Below, piece by piece: positions 8,367 to 16,251 of a stretch of 64,000 nucleotides of DNA. Origin of the DNA: Aldehydirespirator sp965221215 (GTDB lineage: Bacteria > Actinomycetota > Acidimicrobiia > Acidimicrobiales > Aldehydirespiratoraceae). A model generated the notes under the pieces. It saw only the letters and a program-made list of their open reading frames with translations, ran no database searches and had not been told where the DNA came from. The stretch is taken from positions 3,224,001 to 3,288,000 of the forward strand of contig OZ244872.1 of the NCBI GenBank assembly GCA_965221215.1, in the 5' to 3' direction. Position 1 is the stretch's first letter, and every line of letters starts with the position of its first letter. The position numbers and the translations under genes were made by a program.

Positions 8367-9536
8367 ATGGACGCGGGGGTGCCGGACGGCGGCGACGCCT
8401 CTGAGCAGGAGCGTTCGTGGCGGGCTGCCGCTGGCCTTGTCGGGGTGTTGGCCGGCCTGATCGTGGTTGTTTGGCTTCTGAGCTTGACTACGGGCGACGG
8501 CGACGGCGCCGATATCGACCGCGACAGCCGTGAAGCGGCCGGTTCGGCTGCCGAGGAGCAGGTCGAGGCGCCAACCACTACCAGCTTGCTTGCTGAGACT
8601 GAGACAGAGGCAAGTGACGAAATCGCGCCAGAGGGCGACGAGCCGGCCGGGCCGTTCAGCGAGCTGATGGGTGCGCTGATGTACCTGAGCGGACGCCATG
8701 TGGCCCGGGTGGATCTGGCCACCGGCGCCGTGCAACGGGTGCCGATTGAGCCGACCGGATTGCGCCTCGAGCTTGGCGCGCTGGAGATGCTCAACGACGA
8801 CGATCGAACGGTCGGACTGTTCTGGATCGACGGCGAGATGTCGGCGGTGCTGGTGGCGTCGGGCGCGGACGTGGTGCCCTCGGACCATCCGGTGGTCGAC
8901 TTCTGGGTGGTCAGCCAGCCCGACGGGCCCGACGGCGCCTTCCGGATGGATGCCTGGCACGACTACGGCATCCTCACCGGCGGGTTGCGGGCGCCCGCGG
9001 GCTCCGAGGTGTTGGCTGTGCGCAACGGCGGGGTGCTGGTGATTCCGCCGGTGGGCCGCACCTATCGCCCGACCTTCGACGGCTTCGAGGTGGTGAGCGA
9101 GCACCGGCTCTTGGCCGCCAGCGATCGGCTGCGGGTGGAGCAGCGCTGCGACGACCAGCTCTTGTGCACGGTGGTGGTTGTGGACTTGGCCGACGACGAG
9201 GCGACGGCGCTGCCCGACGACTTCGTGGCCGAGCTGGCCGACATCTCCGTGTCGCCCGACAGTCGCTGGCTGCTCAACGACACCAGTCCGGCGTGGCTGT
9301 ATGACCGGCAGACCGAGCGGCTGCGGCTGCTCGACGGGGGCGGCTACGGCCGGCCGCTCTGGTTCGCTGACTCGGTGGCCTGGCTGACCTCGGACCGCAC
9401 GCCGACCCTGGTGGTGGCCCGGCTCGAGCCGCTGGCCGAGGGCCAGAACTGGTTCGCCGTCGAGTTGGCCGGCCTGGGCGCCGATCCCTCGCCGGGCTCT
9501 TCGTTCCGGTTCGACCCGACCGTCAGCCGGCCGTGA
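8367..9536 (+). CDS. Membrane-anchored extracytoplasmic protein, unknown function
   Basis: A 389-residue protein I do not recognise. The ATG at 8367 (M-D-A-G-V-P-D) is chosen because an in-frame reading further upstream runs through the tRNA gene. One membrane helix spans about residues 20-40 (AAAGLVGVLAGLIVVVWLL), then an acidic Ala/Glu/Thr linker to about residue 95. The remaining 290 residues are beta-rich, with recurring motifs such as ATGAVQRV, SPDSRWLL and YDRQTERLRLL that resemble a WD40/YVTN-like propeller. It is probably anchored with the propeller outside. Its 3' end overlaps the convergent DM13 gene by 14 bp. Confidence 0.7.
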   Translation: MDAGVPDGGDASEQERSWRAAAGLVGVLAGLIVVVWLLSLTTGDGDGADIDRDSREAAGSAAEEQVEAPTTTSLLAETETEASDEIAPEGDEPAGPFSELMGALMYLSGRHVARVDLATGAVQRVPIEPTGLRLELGALEMLNDDDRTVGLFWIDGEMSAVLVASGADVVPSDHPVVDFWVVSQPDGPDGAFRMDAWHDYGILTGGLRAPAGSEVLAVRNGGVLVIPPVGRTYRPTFDGFEVVSEHRLLAASDRLRVEQRCDDQLLCTVVVVDLADDEATALPDDFVAELADISVSPDSRWLLNDTSPAWLYDRQTERLRLLDGGGYGRPLWFADSVAWLTSDRTPTLVVARLEPLAEGQNWFAVELAGLGADPSPGSSFRFDPTVSRP

Positions 9537-10344
9537 GCTCGGCCGCTCCGAACACCACGCCGAAGCGCACGCACCAGACCGCCACGGTGGAGTAGCGGTC
9601 GAGGTCGAGCCCGACCGGGATCTCGTAGTTCTGCGAGCCGACGTTGCCTTTGAGGTCGCCGAGGTCGACGAAGTCGTCGTCGAACTGGCCGGCCGGCGCG
9701 TCCGGCGAAGCCGCCGACAGATACACGTTCAAGTCGGGGCCGTTGTCGGTGCGGAAGTCCTCGAATCGCAGGAAGCGCTGCCCGCTGCCGTCGCCGAGCA
9801 CCAGGGCGCGGCCCTCGGTGGGATGGGAGCGGTCGATGAACGACCCGGACGCCTCCACGATGATCTGAGGCTCAACCGGCTCGGGCTGCGTCTCAGCGGG
9901 CGGCTGGGTCTCCACGGACTCGGGTTGGGTCTCGGCGGCCTCGGATTCGTCAGCGGGCGCAGTCTCTTCAGCACTGTCGGCCGCGTCCTCATCGCCGGGT
10001 GGTGGCTCCGGCACGCTCGCTTCGGCCTGTCCGGACTCCGCGGGCGCGTCCACATCGGGCATGGGCATATCGGGCATGGGCTCGTCGACCTCAACGACGG
10101 TGGGCATGCCGTCGGCCGCCATGGCAGCGTTCATGGCGTCGGCCATTTCGGTGGTCGTCTCGTCGCCATCGATGCCCGACGGGGCCGGGCCGGCGGTGAA
10201 GAACGGGAGCGCCTCGTCCACCTCGTCGTCCTGGAAGTAGGTCTGGAAGGCGAAGAAGCCGAATACCAGCCAGGCGCCCACCCCGGCCAGCACCACGCCA
10301 GCGGGCAGCGCCCAACGCCAATGCCGTCGAATCCATGATCTCAT
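9523..10344 (-). CDS. DM13-domain membrane protein
   Basis: A 273-residue protein starting at the ATG at 10344 (MRSWIRRHWRWAL). A basic N-terminus precedes one membrane helix (about residues 12-33). A long acidic, Pro/Glu/Gln-rich spacer with repeated TQP and EPV motifs runs to about residue 165. The C-terminal domain begins IIVEASGSFIDRSHPTEG and contains RFEDFRTDNGPDLNVYLS and a late Cys (AVWCVRFGV), features of the DM13 domain, a proposed redox or electron-transfer module of surface proteins. It is divergent from the aminotransferase gene, with starts about 73 bp apart. Confidence 0.8.
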   Translation of the reverse strand: MRSWIRRHWRWALPAGVVLAGVGAWLVFGFFAFQTYFQDDEVDEALPFFTAGPAPSGIDGDETTTEMADAMNAAMAADGMPTVVEVDEPMPDMPMPDVDAPAESGQAEASVPEPPPGDEDAADSAEETAPADESEAAETQPESVETQPPAETQPEPVEPQIIVEASGSFIDRSHPTEGRALVLGDGSGQRFLRFEDFRTDNGPDLNVYLSAASPDAPAGQFDDDFVDLGDLKGNVGSQNYEIPVGLDLDRYSTVAVWCVRFGVVFGAAELTAG

Positions 10345-10417
10345 GGCGCCAAGTATTGCCGGTTGCGCTCGCTGGCTGGAGCTCGCCGGTTGTGTGCGCT
10401 CGGGTAGGTTCGTGACC

Positions 10418-11263
10418 ATGAGCGCGATGGCAGTGTGGGTGAACGGGCAGATGGTTGATCCCGGCGAGCCGCACCTGCGGGCCGACGACCACGGCGTGAT
10501 CGTGGGCGACGGCGTGTTCGAGACGCTGCTCGTGGTGCGCCGCGGCCACCGGGCGCAGGCGTTCGCGGTGCGGCGCCATCTTGTGCGGCTGCGGCACTCG
10601 GCTCGGGTCTTGCGCTTCGAGTGCCCCTACTCCGACGACGAGCTGCGGGCCGCGATAGCCCAGTGCCTGGAAGCCGCCCCCGAGGCCGGGATTGTGCGGG
10701 TCACGGCCACCAGCGGCGGGGGTCCGCTGGGCTCGGGCCGCAGCGGCGCTCGAGGCTCGGCCACCGTGATCGCCGGCAACCGGCCGCCCGACTACCCGCC
10801 GGGCACGGCGGTGGCCACCGTGCCCTTCACCCGCAACGAGCGGGGGGCCATGGCCGGGGTCAAGACCACCTCCTACGCCGAGAACGTGCTGGCCCTTGAG
10901 ATGGCCCGCGAGCGGGGCGCTTCGGAGGCGATCTTCGCCGACACTCGGGGTCGGGTGAGCGAGGGGACCGGCTCGAACATCTTCTGGTCCGACGGCGAGC
11001 GGCTGCACACGCCGCCGCTGGACACGGGCTGTCTGGCCGGGGTGACGCGGGCGCTGCTGCTGGAGCATCTCGACATCGTCGAGACCCGCCTGCCGATGGA
11101 GGACCTGCCGGGAGTGCCCGAGGCCTTCCTGGCCTCCTCAACCCGCACCGTTCAATCGATAGCCCGAATCGACGACACCGACCTGCCGACAGTGGACGGC
11201 CCGCTGACCCGGACCGCCTGGCAGACGATGGCCGATCTGATAGCCACCGACATCGACCCATGA
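10418..11263 (+). CDS. Class IV aminotransferase / 4-amino-4-deoxychorismate lyase-like
   Basis: A 281-residue fold-type IV PLP enzyme. The PLP Lys is K149 in GVKTTSYAENV; the N-terminal DDHGVIVGDGVFETLLV and the later GTGSNIFW motif are typical of the PabC/BCAT/D-amino-acid aminotransferase family. PabC would release p-aminobenzoate for folate; a branched-chain or D-amino-acid aminotransferase is also possible because the subgroup cannot be settled from motifs alone. The start M-S-A-M-A-V at 10418 puts the N-terminal strand at the usual place. Its stop overlaps the tadA start (ATGA), implying translational coupling. Confidence 0.8.
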   Translation: MSAMAVWVNGQMVDPGEPHLRADDHGVIVGDGVFETLLVVRRGHRAQAFAVRRHLVRLRHSARVLRFECPYSDDELRAAIAQCLEAAPEAGIVRVTATSGGGPLGSGRSGARGSATVIAGNRPPDYPPGTAVATVPFTRNERGAMAGVKTTSYAENVLALEMARERGASEAIFADTRGRVSEGTGSNIFWSDGERLHTPPLDTGCLAGVTRALLLEHLDIVETRLPMEDLPGVPEAFLASSTRTVQSIARIDDTDLPTVDGPLTRTAWQTMADLIATDIDP

Positions 11264-11736
11264 CCCACGACGAGCTGATGGCCCCGGCGCTGGCCGAGGC
11301 CCGGCTGGCGCCCGCTCACGGCGATGTGCCCGTGGGCGCGGCGGTGTGGCTCGACGGCGAGGTGGTCGCCCAGCGTCACAACGAGCGGGAGCGCACCGGC
11401 GACCCCACTGCCCACGCCGAGATGCTGGCCCTGCGCGACGCCGCGGCCCGCCTGGGCCGCTGGCGCCTGGACGGGGTGGAGGTGGCCGTGACTCTGGAGC
11501 CGTGCCCGATGTGCGCGGGCGCGCTCCAGCAGGCGCGGGTGGGCCGGGTGCTCTTCGGCGCCGACGACCCCAAAGCCGGTGCCCTCGGGTCGCTCTACAA
11601 CCTCGGCGCCGATCCCCGGCTCAACCACGAATTCGAGGTAGTGCCCGGCGTGCGGGCCACCGAGTGCGCCGCCTTGTTGCAGGACTTCTTCACCGACCTG
11701 CGAAGTGCGGCAGGCGGCTCGGAGGGTGGCCGGTAG
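11260..11736 (+). CDS. tadA: tRNA adenosine(34) deaminase
   Basis: A 158-residue zinc deaminase. The catalytic motif is H52-A-E54, with Cys 82 and Cys 85 in the PCPMC motif completing the zinc site. It converts A34 to inosine in tRNA-Arg(ACG), letting one tRNA read CGU/CGC/CGA. The start overlaps the preceding aminotransferase stop by 4 bp, and a tRNA-Ser gene lies 10 bp downstream, a frequent neighbour of tadA. Confidence 0.93.
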   Translation: MTHDELMAPALAEARLAPAHGDVPVGAAVWLDGEVVAQRHNERERTGDPTAHAEMLALRDAAARLGRWRLDGVEVAVTLEPCPMCAGALQQARVGRVLFGADDPKAGALGSLYNLGADPRLNHEFEVVPGVRATECAALLQDFFTDLRSAAGGSEGGR

Positions 11737-11746
11737 CCTCTGCGGC

Positions 11747-11833
11747 GGAGAGTTGCCAGAGCGGACGAATGGGGCGGCCTCGAAAGCCGTTGTGGCCTCC
11801 GGGTCACCATGGGTTCGAATCCCATACTCTCCG
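11747..11833 (+). tRNA. tRNA-Ser (anticodon CGA)
   Basis: An 87-nt class II tRNA. The acceptor stem GGAGAGT pairs with ACTCTCC, the anticodon loop CCTCGAAAG gives CGA, the variable arm is long, the T arm is GGGTTCGAATCCC and the discriminator G. CCA is not encoded. It decodes UCG serine codons. Confidence 0.97.
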
Positions 11834-11932
11834 CCGTACGAGGGCGCCCGGTGATTCCTGACTAATCCGGTCGGAATAGTCATCATGGGTCGCTAGCCTG
11901 CGGGCCGGTCCGCCACCAACTGGAGGAATGCC

Positions 11933-12595
11933 ATGGGACTTCGCATCAACGACACCGCGCCCGACTTCACCGCCGATACCACCGAGGGAGCCATCAGCTT
12001 CCACGAGTGGATAGGCGACGGATGGGCGCTGCTGTTCTCCCACCCGAAGGACTTCACCCCGGTCTGCACCACCGAACTGGGCGCGGTGGCCGGCCTGAAG
12101 TCGGAGTTCGCGGCTCGCAGCTGCAAGATCATCGGCATCAGCGTCGACGGGGTGAGCGATCACGTCGGCTGGTCGGCCGACATCGAGAAGGCCACCGGCA
12201 ACGCGGTCAACTACCCGCTGATCGGCGACCCCGAGCTCAACGTGGTGAAGCTCTACGACATGCTCCCCGCCGACGCCGGCGACACGTCGCAGGGACGCAC
12301 CGCGGCCGACAACGCCACCGCCCGCTCGGTGTTCATCATCGGCCCCGACAAGAAGATCAAGGCCACCCTCACCTACCCGATGACCACGGGCCGCAACTTC
12401 GTGGAGATCCTGCGGCTGCTCGACTCGGTGCAGCTCACCGCTTCCGAGCAGGTCGCCACCCCGGCCAACTGGAACCAGGGCGAGGACGTGATCATCGTCC
12501 CCGCCGTCTCCAACGAGGCCGCCGCCGAGAAGTACCCCGACGGCTGGGAGGCGCCCCTGCCCTACCTGCGGGTGGTCCCCCAGCCCAACACCTGA
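11933..12595 (+). CDS. 1-Cys peroxiredoxin (Prx6/AhpC-TSA family)
   Basis: A 220-residue thioredoxin-fold peroxidase. The peroxidatic Cys is C45 in FSHPKDFTPVCTTELG, with the conserved Thr and Pro before it. The long C-terminal extension with RNFVEILRLLDSVQLT and NWNQGEDVIIVP is characteristic of the Prx6 subgroup. It reduces hydrogen peroxide and alkyl hydroperoxides in the cytoplasm. GGAGG lies 7 nt before the ATG. It is transcribed as a single gene after tRNA-Ser; the RidA gene faces it. Confidence 0.92.
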   Translation: MGLRINDTAPDFTADTTEGAISFHEWIGDGWALLFSHPKDFTPVCTTELGAVAGLKSEFAARSCKIIGISVDGVSDHVGWSADIEKATGNAVNYPLIGDPELNVVKLYDMLPADAGDTSQGRTAADNATARSVFIIGPDKKIKATLTYPMTTGRNFVEILRLLDSVQLTASEQVATPANWNQGEDVIIVPAVSNEAAAEKYPDGWEAPLPYLRVVPQPNT

Positions 12596-12616
12596 TCGCC
12601 CGGCTGAATCCCCGGG

Positions 12617-13009
12617 TTACGAGGGAATGCCGGCTATGGCCTCTATCTCGACCTTCATTCCGGGGACAGCCATTCCGCTGATGCCGATGAGGGTGCTGCA
12701 TGGGCGGTGATCGCCGAAGAACTCCTGGCGCACCGGGTTGATCTTGGCCCGGTCGTCCACATCGAGCAGGTAGACGATCACCTTGAGCACATCGGCGAAG
12801 GTTGCTCCCGCCGCGGCGAGGATCGCCTCGATGTTGAGCAGAACCTGCCGGGTCTGGGCCGCCACGTCGTCGCCGCCGACCAGGTTTCCCTCGCCGTCGA
12901 GTGGCGCACAGCCGGAGATGAACAACAGGTCGCCGAACCGCGTCGCGTCCGTGTAGTGGCTGAGCGGCTCGCTCAGCTGTGCGACGCGGATTTCCTCTTT
13001 CTGGGGCAA
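12617..13009 (-). CDS. RidA family enamine/imine deaminase
   Basis: A 130-residue Rid-family protein. It contains the family signatures DLLFISGCAPLDGEGNLVG and the late FFGDHRPCSTLIGISGMAVPG (quoted in part as DHRPCSTLIGI), where the Arg binds the substrate carboxylate. The reaction is hydrolysis of reactive 2-aminoacrylate-type enamines to keto acids; paralogues have other deaminase roles. The start is a rare TTG (L-P-Q-K-E-E), supported by an AGGAGG 8 nt upstream. It is divergent from hipB. Confidence 0.88.
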   Translation of the reverse strand: MPQKEEIRVAQLSEPLSHYTDATRFGDLLFISGCAPLDGEGNLVGGDDVAAQTRQVLLNIEAILAAAGATFADVLKVIVYLLDVDDRAKINPVRQEFFGDHRPCSTLIGISGMAVPGMKVEIEAIAGIPS

Positions 13010-13160
13010 CTGAAAACCTCCTGTGGTCCAGCAACTCGAAGGGGCCAGCCTTCGGGTTCTGGCCCGCTTAAGCGCGGACGAACCCTCAACCTAGACGACC
13101 ATCCTCGGGTGCCCCGCATCCGACGCAGCCGAGAGTCACAGCGAAGGGCCACCACGGCAC

Positions 13161-13234
13161 TGTGATGTTGGCATCACCTCTGCGCGAATGTGGCATTTGT
13201 AGCACATCAACGAGACTGTGACCCCTAGATCACA
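13161..13234. promoter_or_regulatory. Array of three operator-like sites upstream of hipBA
   Basis: Three 18-bp sites of the form TGTGR-N8-KCACM lie at 13161-13178, 13189-13206 and 13217-13234, exactly 28 bp apart. The first is TGTGA-N8-TCACC, the middle TGTGG-N8-GCACA, the last the perfect palindrome TGTGA-N8-TCACA. The 5-N8-5 geometry equals that of the E. coli HipB operators (TATCC-N8-GGATA). The last site ends 22 bp before the hipB start codon. That these bind HipB and autoregulate the operon is inference. Confidence 0.7.
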
Positions 13235-13256
13235 TCTGGCGAGTAGGCTCAATCCC

Positions 13257-13556
13257 ATGACAGGAAAGGCATCGAATATCGCCGCGGGGCCTCTGACCGG
13301 AATGCATTCCCCTCGTCGCATCGGCCGCGGCCTGCGGTCGGCGCGGCTAGCCGCGGGACTGTCACAGGCCGAGGTCGCCGTCAAGGCCGGCGTGTCACGG
13401 GAGGCGGTCTCGCGGCTTGAGGGCGGACAGCGCGTCGCTCGCATGGACACGCTCGCCGCAGTGCTCGACGTGCTGGACTACGAGATTGTCTTCCTCCCCC
13501 GCTCCGCACACGCACAGCAGCTGCGCGCCGGGACGGGGCGGGCCAGTGGACGCTGA
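13257..13556 (+). CDS. hipB: HipB-like XRE-family antitoxin/repressor
   Basis: A 99-residue DNA-binding protein. The HTH runs about residues 21-75: IGRGLRSARLAAGLSQAEVA, then VKAGVSREAVSRLEGGQRVA. A hydrophobic DYEIVFLP strand follows, as in HipB where it pairs in the dimer core. The ATG at 13257 is the most likely start; a second ATG at about 13302 would still keep the HTH. Its stop overlaps the hipA GTG start by 11 bp, the usual coupling of antitoxin and toxin. It should neutralise HipA and repress the operon through the operator array upstream. Confidence 0.85.
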   Translation: MTGKASNIAAGPLTGMHSPRRIGRGLRSARLAAGLSQAEVAVKAGVSREAVSRLEGGQRVARMDTLAAVLDVLDYEIVFLPRSAHAQQLRAGTGRASGR

Positions 13557-14832
13557 TCTGCTCGTTCATATCGGCGGCGCTCTCGCCGGTACGGCTCGCC
13601 GTTTGCCCCCCGAGCGAGGCCGCGTTCCGGTCCGATTCCGATACGACGACGCCTACATCGCGAGGTTGGCGCGCACGCCGCTGTCGGTGACCGCTCCCGT
13701 CGCCCCCGGCGATGTCGAAATTGGCGATTGGCTCGACGGACTGATGCCTGATGACGACGGCGTGCGGAGGGAATGGGCCGAGAGGGAGAACGCAGACGGT
13801 TCAGATGCCGTATCGCTGCTAGCCACTCGCATCGGGCTCGACTGCGCGGGAGCGGTGCAGTTCTGCGTCCCCGGGGCCGCGTCTTACATCACGACACGCA
13901 ACTCAGGTATCGAGTGGCTCGCCGAGGACGAGATAGCCGATTGGATTCGGGATGCAAAGGCCGGCCGGCGCTGGAGCCACATTGGGGAACACGGCCGGTA
14001 CAGCCTCGGCGGCTATCAGACCAAGATCGCCCTGCACGCCGACGGCGAACGATGGGGGTCGCCGTTCGGACGGCTGCCCACAACCCACATTCTGAAGCCC
14101 GGCGTCGACCCCGCCCCCGGCATGCGCTACGACGACAGTGATCTCGTTGAGCATCTCAGCATGGTGGCCGCCGCCGGAGTTGGCCTGGATGTGGCGGCAA
14201 CCCGCATGGGGCGGTTCGGGTCCGAGCGGGTGCTCGTGGTCGAGCGCTTCGACCGCGTCCATGAAGCGACGGGAATACGTCGACTGCACCAAGAGGACCT
14301 GTGTCAGGCCCTCGGCCGGGCACCGTCCGAGAAGTATCAGAGTCTCGGTGGCCCCACGCCCGAGGAGATTGCTTCTCTGATTCGCGATGAGGTTGCGGCA
14401 AAGACGAATGCGCTCCATCGGTTCCTCGATGCGCTGATCTTCAACTGGGCAATCGCCGCGACCGACGCGCACGCGAAGAACTACAGCCTCCTCCTCCAAG
14501 ACGACGTTGTGTCACTGGCCCCGCTCTACGACATCATGTCGCACCTGCCGTACCGCAGAGGTCGTCCGGTGGGCAAGCTCAAGACCGCCATGAGGGTTGG
14601 AAGGGACTACAGACTGAGCGCAGCAGACCGCGCCAGCGCTTGGGAGCGGACCGCCGACCGCCTCGGCCTCGACCCCCGTGAGACTGTGGACCGAGCCGAG
14701 TACATCCTCCGGCGATGTCCAGACGCCGTTGACGCCGCGATCGATGCTCTCGACCCGGCCGACCGAGTGTCGCCGAGGGTGGCCCAGTTCAGCGCGGAGA
14801 TCCGCAACCGGACCCACAGTGCCCTGAGCTAA
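13546..14832 (+). CDS. hipA: HipA-like serine/threonine kinase toxin
   Basis: A 428-residue protein starting at a GTG overlapping hipB (V-D-A-D-L-L-V-H-I-G). The N-terminal subdomain region VRFRYDDAYIARLARTPLSV (part of it quoted), the GGYQTKIALHADG nucleotide region and the catalytic DAHAKN motif near residue 305, followed by APLYDIMS, identify a HipA kinase of the PI3/4-like fold. Family members phosphorylate glutamyl-tRNA synthetase and cause growth arrest and persistence. All catalytic motifs appear intact, so the toxin may be active. A repeat fragment follows its stop directly. Confidence 0.9.
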   Translation: MDADLLVHIGGALAGTARRLPPERGRVPVRFRYDDAYIARLARTPLSVTAPVAPGDVEIGDWLDGLMPDDDGVRREWAERENADGSDAVSLLATRIGLDCAGAVQFCVPGAASYITTRNSGIEWLAEDEIADWIRDAKAGRRWSHIGEHGRYSLGGYQTKIALHADGERWGSPFGRLPTTHILKPGVDPAPGMRYDDSDLVEHLSMVAAAGVGLDVAATRMGRFGSERVLVVERFDRVHEATGIRRLHQEDLCQALGRAPSEKYQSLGGPTPEEIASLIRDEVAAKTNALHRFLDALIFNWAIAATDAHAKNYSLLLQDDVVSLAPLYDIMSHLPYRRGRPVGKLKTAMRVGRDYRLSAADRASAWERTADRLGLDPRETVDRAEYILRRCPDAVDAAIDALDPADRVSPRVAQFSAEIRNRTHSALS

Positions 14833-14880
14833 GAGGCCGAGCGAATAGGCGAGCGATTCTGGCCCGAAACGGGCAAGCCC
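14833..14880 (+). repeat. Partial dispersed element after hipA
   Basis: About 48 bases starting GAGGCCGAGCGAATAGG match the left end of the full element (51869 onward), including GAGCGATTC and a GGCCC...GGGC segment. It begins immediately after the hipA stop and runs into the truncated AhpD-like gene, so the element lies at the break point. Confidence 0.7.
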
Positions 14881-15131
14881 TCGGAGACGCCGCGTTGGTC
14901 GCCTACACCGTCAAGCTGACCCGAGAGCCGGGTGCCGTCACCCAGACCGACATCGACGAGCTGCGAGCCGCCGGTTTCGACGACCTCGACATCTTGGACG
15001 TCAACTCCCAGTGCGCCCATCTCAACTACGCGAACCGGGTGGTCCTGGGTCTGGGCATCCGCACCATCGCCGACCCCGACTTTCCGGCCCATCACACCAT
15101 CCCCGCCCTGGCGACCTCCCAACCCGGCTAG
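14881..15131 (+). pseudogene. C-terminal fragment of an AhpD-like peroxidase-related protein
   Basis: About 80 codons match the last third of the peroxidase-related carboxymuconolactone-decarboxylase family: VAYTVKLTREPGAVTQTDID, then a downstream ILDVN...NYANRVVLGLG segment. The N-terminal part, with the CxxC redox centre, is missing. The fragment's upstream edge coincides with a copy of the dispersed repeat. A TTG at 14895 could start a short product, but without the active site it would not be a peroxidase. I read it as a relic of an insertion or deletion, though a small functional protein is not excluded. Confidence 0.6.
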
Positions 15132-15189
15132 CAACACTGCGCCTCAACCGACGCCGGCTCGCCGAGGCGTGAGGCGGGTCGGAGACATA

Positions 15190-16230
15190 ATGGGCGGTGT
15201 GATCGGGGGTGGTTTGCCCGGCATCGAGGCCGCTGGCGTTGAGGCGTGGCTGCGGGAGCATATTGCTGGGCTGCATGGGTCTCTGGGGTTTGCGCCCATT
15301 GCGGGGGGGCACTCCAACCTGACCTATCTGGTGACCGACCGGGGCGGACGGCGGGTGGTGCTGCGCCGGCCGCCGCTGGGGGAGCTGCTCCCCGGCGCTC
15401 ACGACATGGGGCGGGAGTTTCGGGCGATCAGCGCGCTCGGGCCGACCGGGGTTCCGGTGCCCGAGGCGCTGGCATTCTGCGATGACCACTCCGTGACCGG
15501 CGCCTCGTTCTATGTGATGAGCTTCGTGGAGGGGCACGTCCTGCACGACGAGCAGATCGCCACCCAGGTCTACGGTGCCGGGGCCCGCCGCCGGGTGGGC
15601 CTCTCTCTGGCCGAGACCCTCGAAGTGCTGCACTCGGTGGACATCGACGCGGCCGGCGTCGGCGGCCTCGGCCGCCGCGACGACTATGTGGGGCGCCAGC
15701 TCAGGCGCTGGCACCGCCAGTACGACGCCTCCCGGGCCATGCCGGTACCGCTGCTCGACGAACTGTACGAGACGCTGCTGGACGCCCGGCCGCCGCAGCA
15801 GAAGGCGTCGCTGGTGCACGGCGACTACCGGCTCGGCAACTGCATCACCGACGACCGCGGCGAGATCGCCGCCGTCTTGGACTGGGAGATCTGCACCCTC
15901 GGCGACCCCCTCGCCGATGTCGGCTACATGCTGGTCACTTGGGCCGAGCCCGGCGACGAGCATCACGGGATCTCGGTGGCCCCCTCGATGGCGCCGGGGT
16001 TCGCCACCAGAGCCGAACTGCTGGAGCGCTACGCGTCGGCCAGCGGCCTCGACCTCTCAGCCATCGGCTTCTACGTCGCCTTCAACCACTGGAAGAGCGC
16101 CTGCATCGTCGAGGGGGTCTACGCCCGCTACGTCAAGGGCCAGAAGCCCACGACCGGCATCGACACCGAAGCGATCGGCAAAGGCGTCGAAGTCCAGGCC
16201 CGGCTCGCGGCCCAAGCCCTCGAATCCTGA
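15190..16230 (+). CDS. APH-fold phosphotransferase (acyl-CoA-dehydrogenase-associated type)
   Basis: A 346-residue protein of the aminoglycoside phosphotransferase/choline kinase fold. The N-lobe carries GGHSNLTYLVTDRGGRRVVL and LRRPP; the catalytic loop is LVHGDYRLGN (about residue 207) and the metal site LDWEICTLGDP (about 230). The RRPPLGELLPGAHDMGREF motif is typical of the group found with, or fused to, acyl-CoA dehydrogenase in actinobacteria. Substrates of this group are poorly known; a small alcohol or 4-hydroxy-acyl-CoA is more likely than a drug. It faces the pncB-pncA gene with only 21 bp between stops. Confidence 0.8.
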   Translation: MGGVIGGGLPGIEAAGVEAWLREHIAGLHGSLGFAPIAGGHSNLTYLVTDRGGRRVVLRRPPLGELLPGAHDMGREFRAISALGPTGVPVPEALAFCDDHSVTGASFYVMSFVEGHVLHDEQIATQVYGAGARRRVGLSLAETLEVLHSVDIDAAGVGGLGRRDDYVGRQLRRWHRQYDASRAMPVPLLDELYETLLDARPPQQKASLVHGDYRLGNCITDDRGEIAAVLDWEICTLGDPLADVGYMLVTWAEPGDEHHGISVAPSMAPGFATRAELLERYASASGLDLSAIGFYVAFNHWKSACIVEGVYARYVKGQKPTTGIDTEAIGKGVEVQARLAAQALES

Positions 16231-16251
16231 CCCGGCCGCAGGCGGTGGACT

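Noticed and set aside
13217..13234. CRP/FNR-like binding site (TGTGA...TCACA).
   Set aside because: The spacer is 8 bases, not the 6 of CRP sites, and two further sites with the same spacing lie at 28-bp steps before hipB, so a HipB operator reading fits better.
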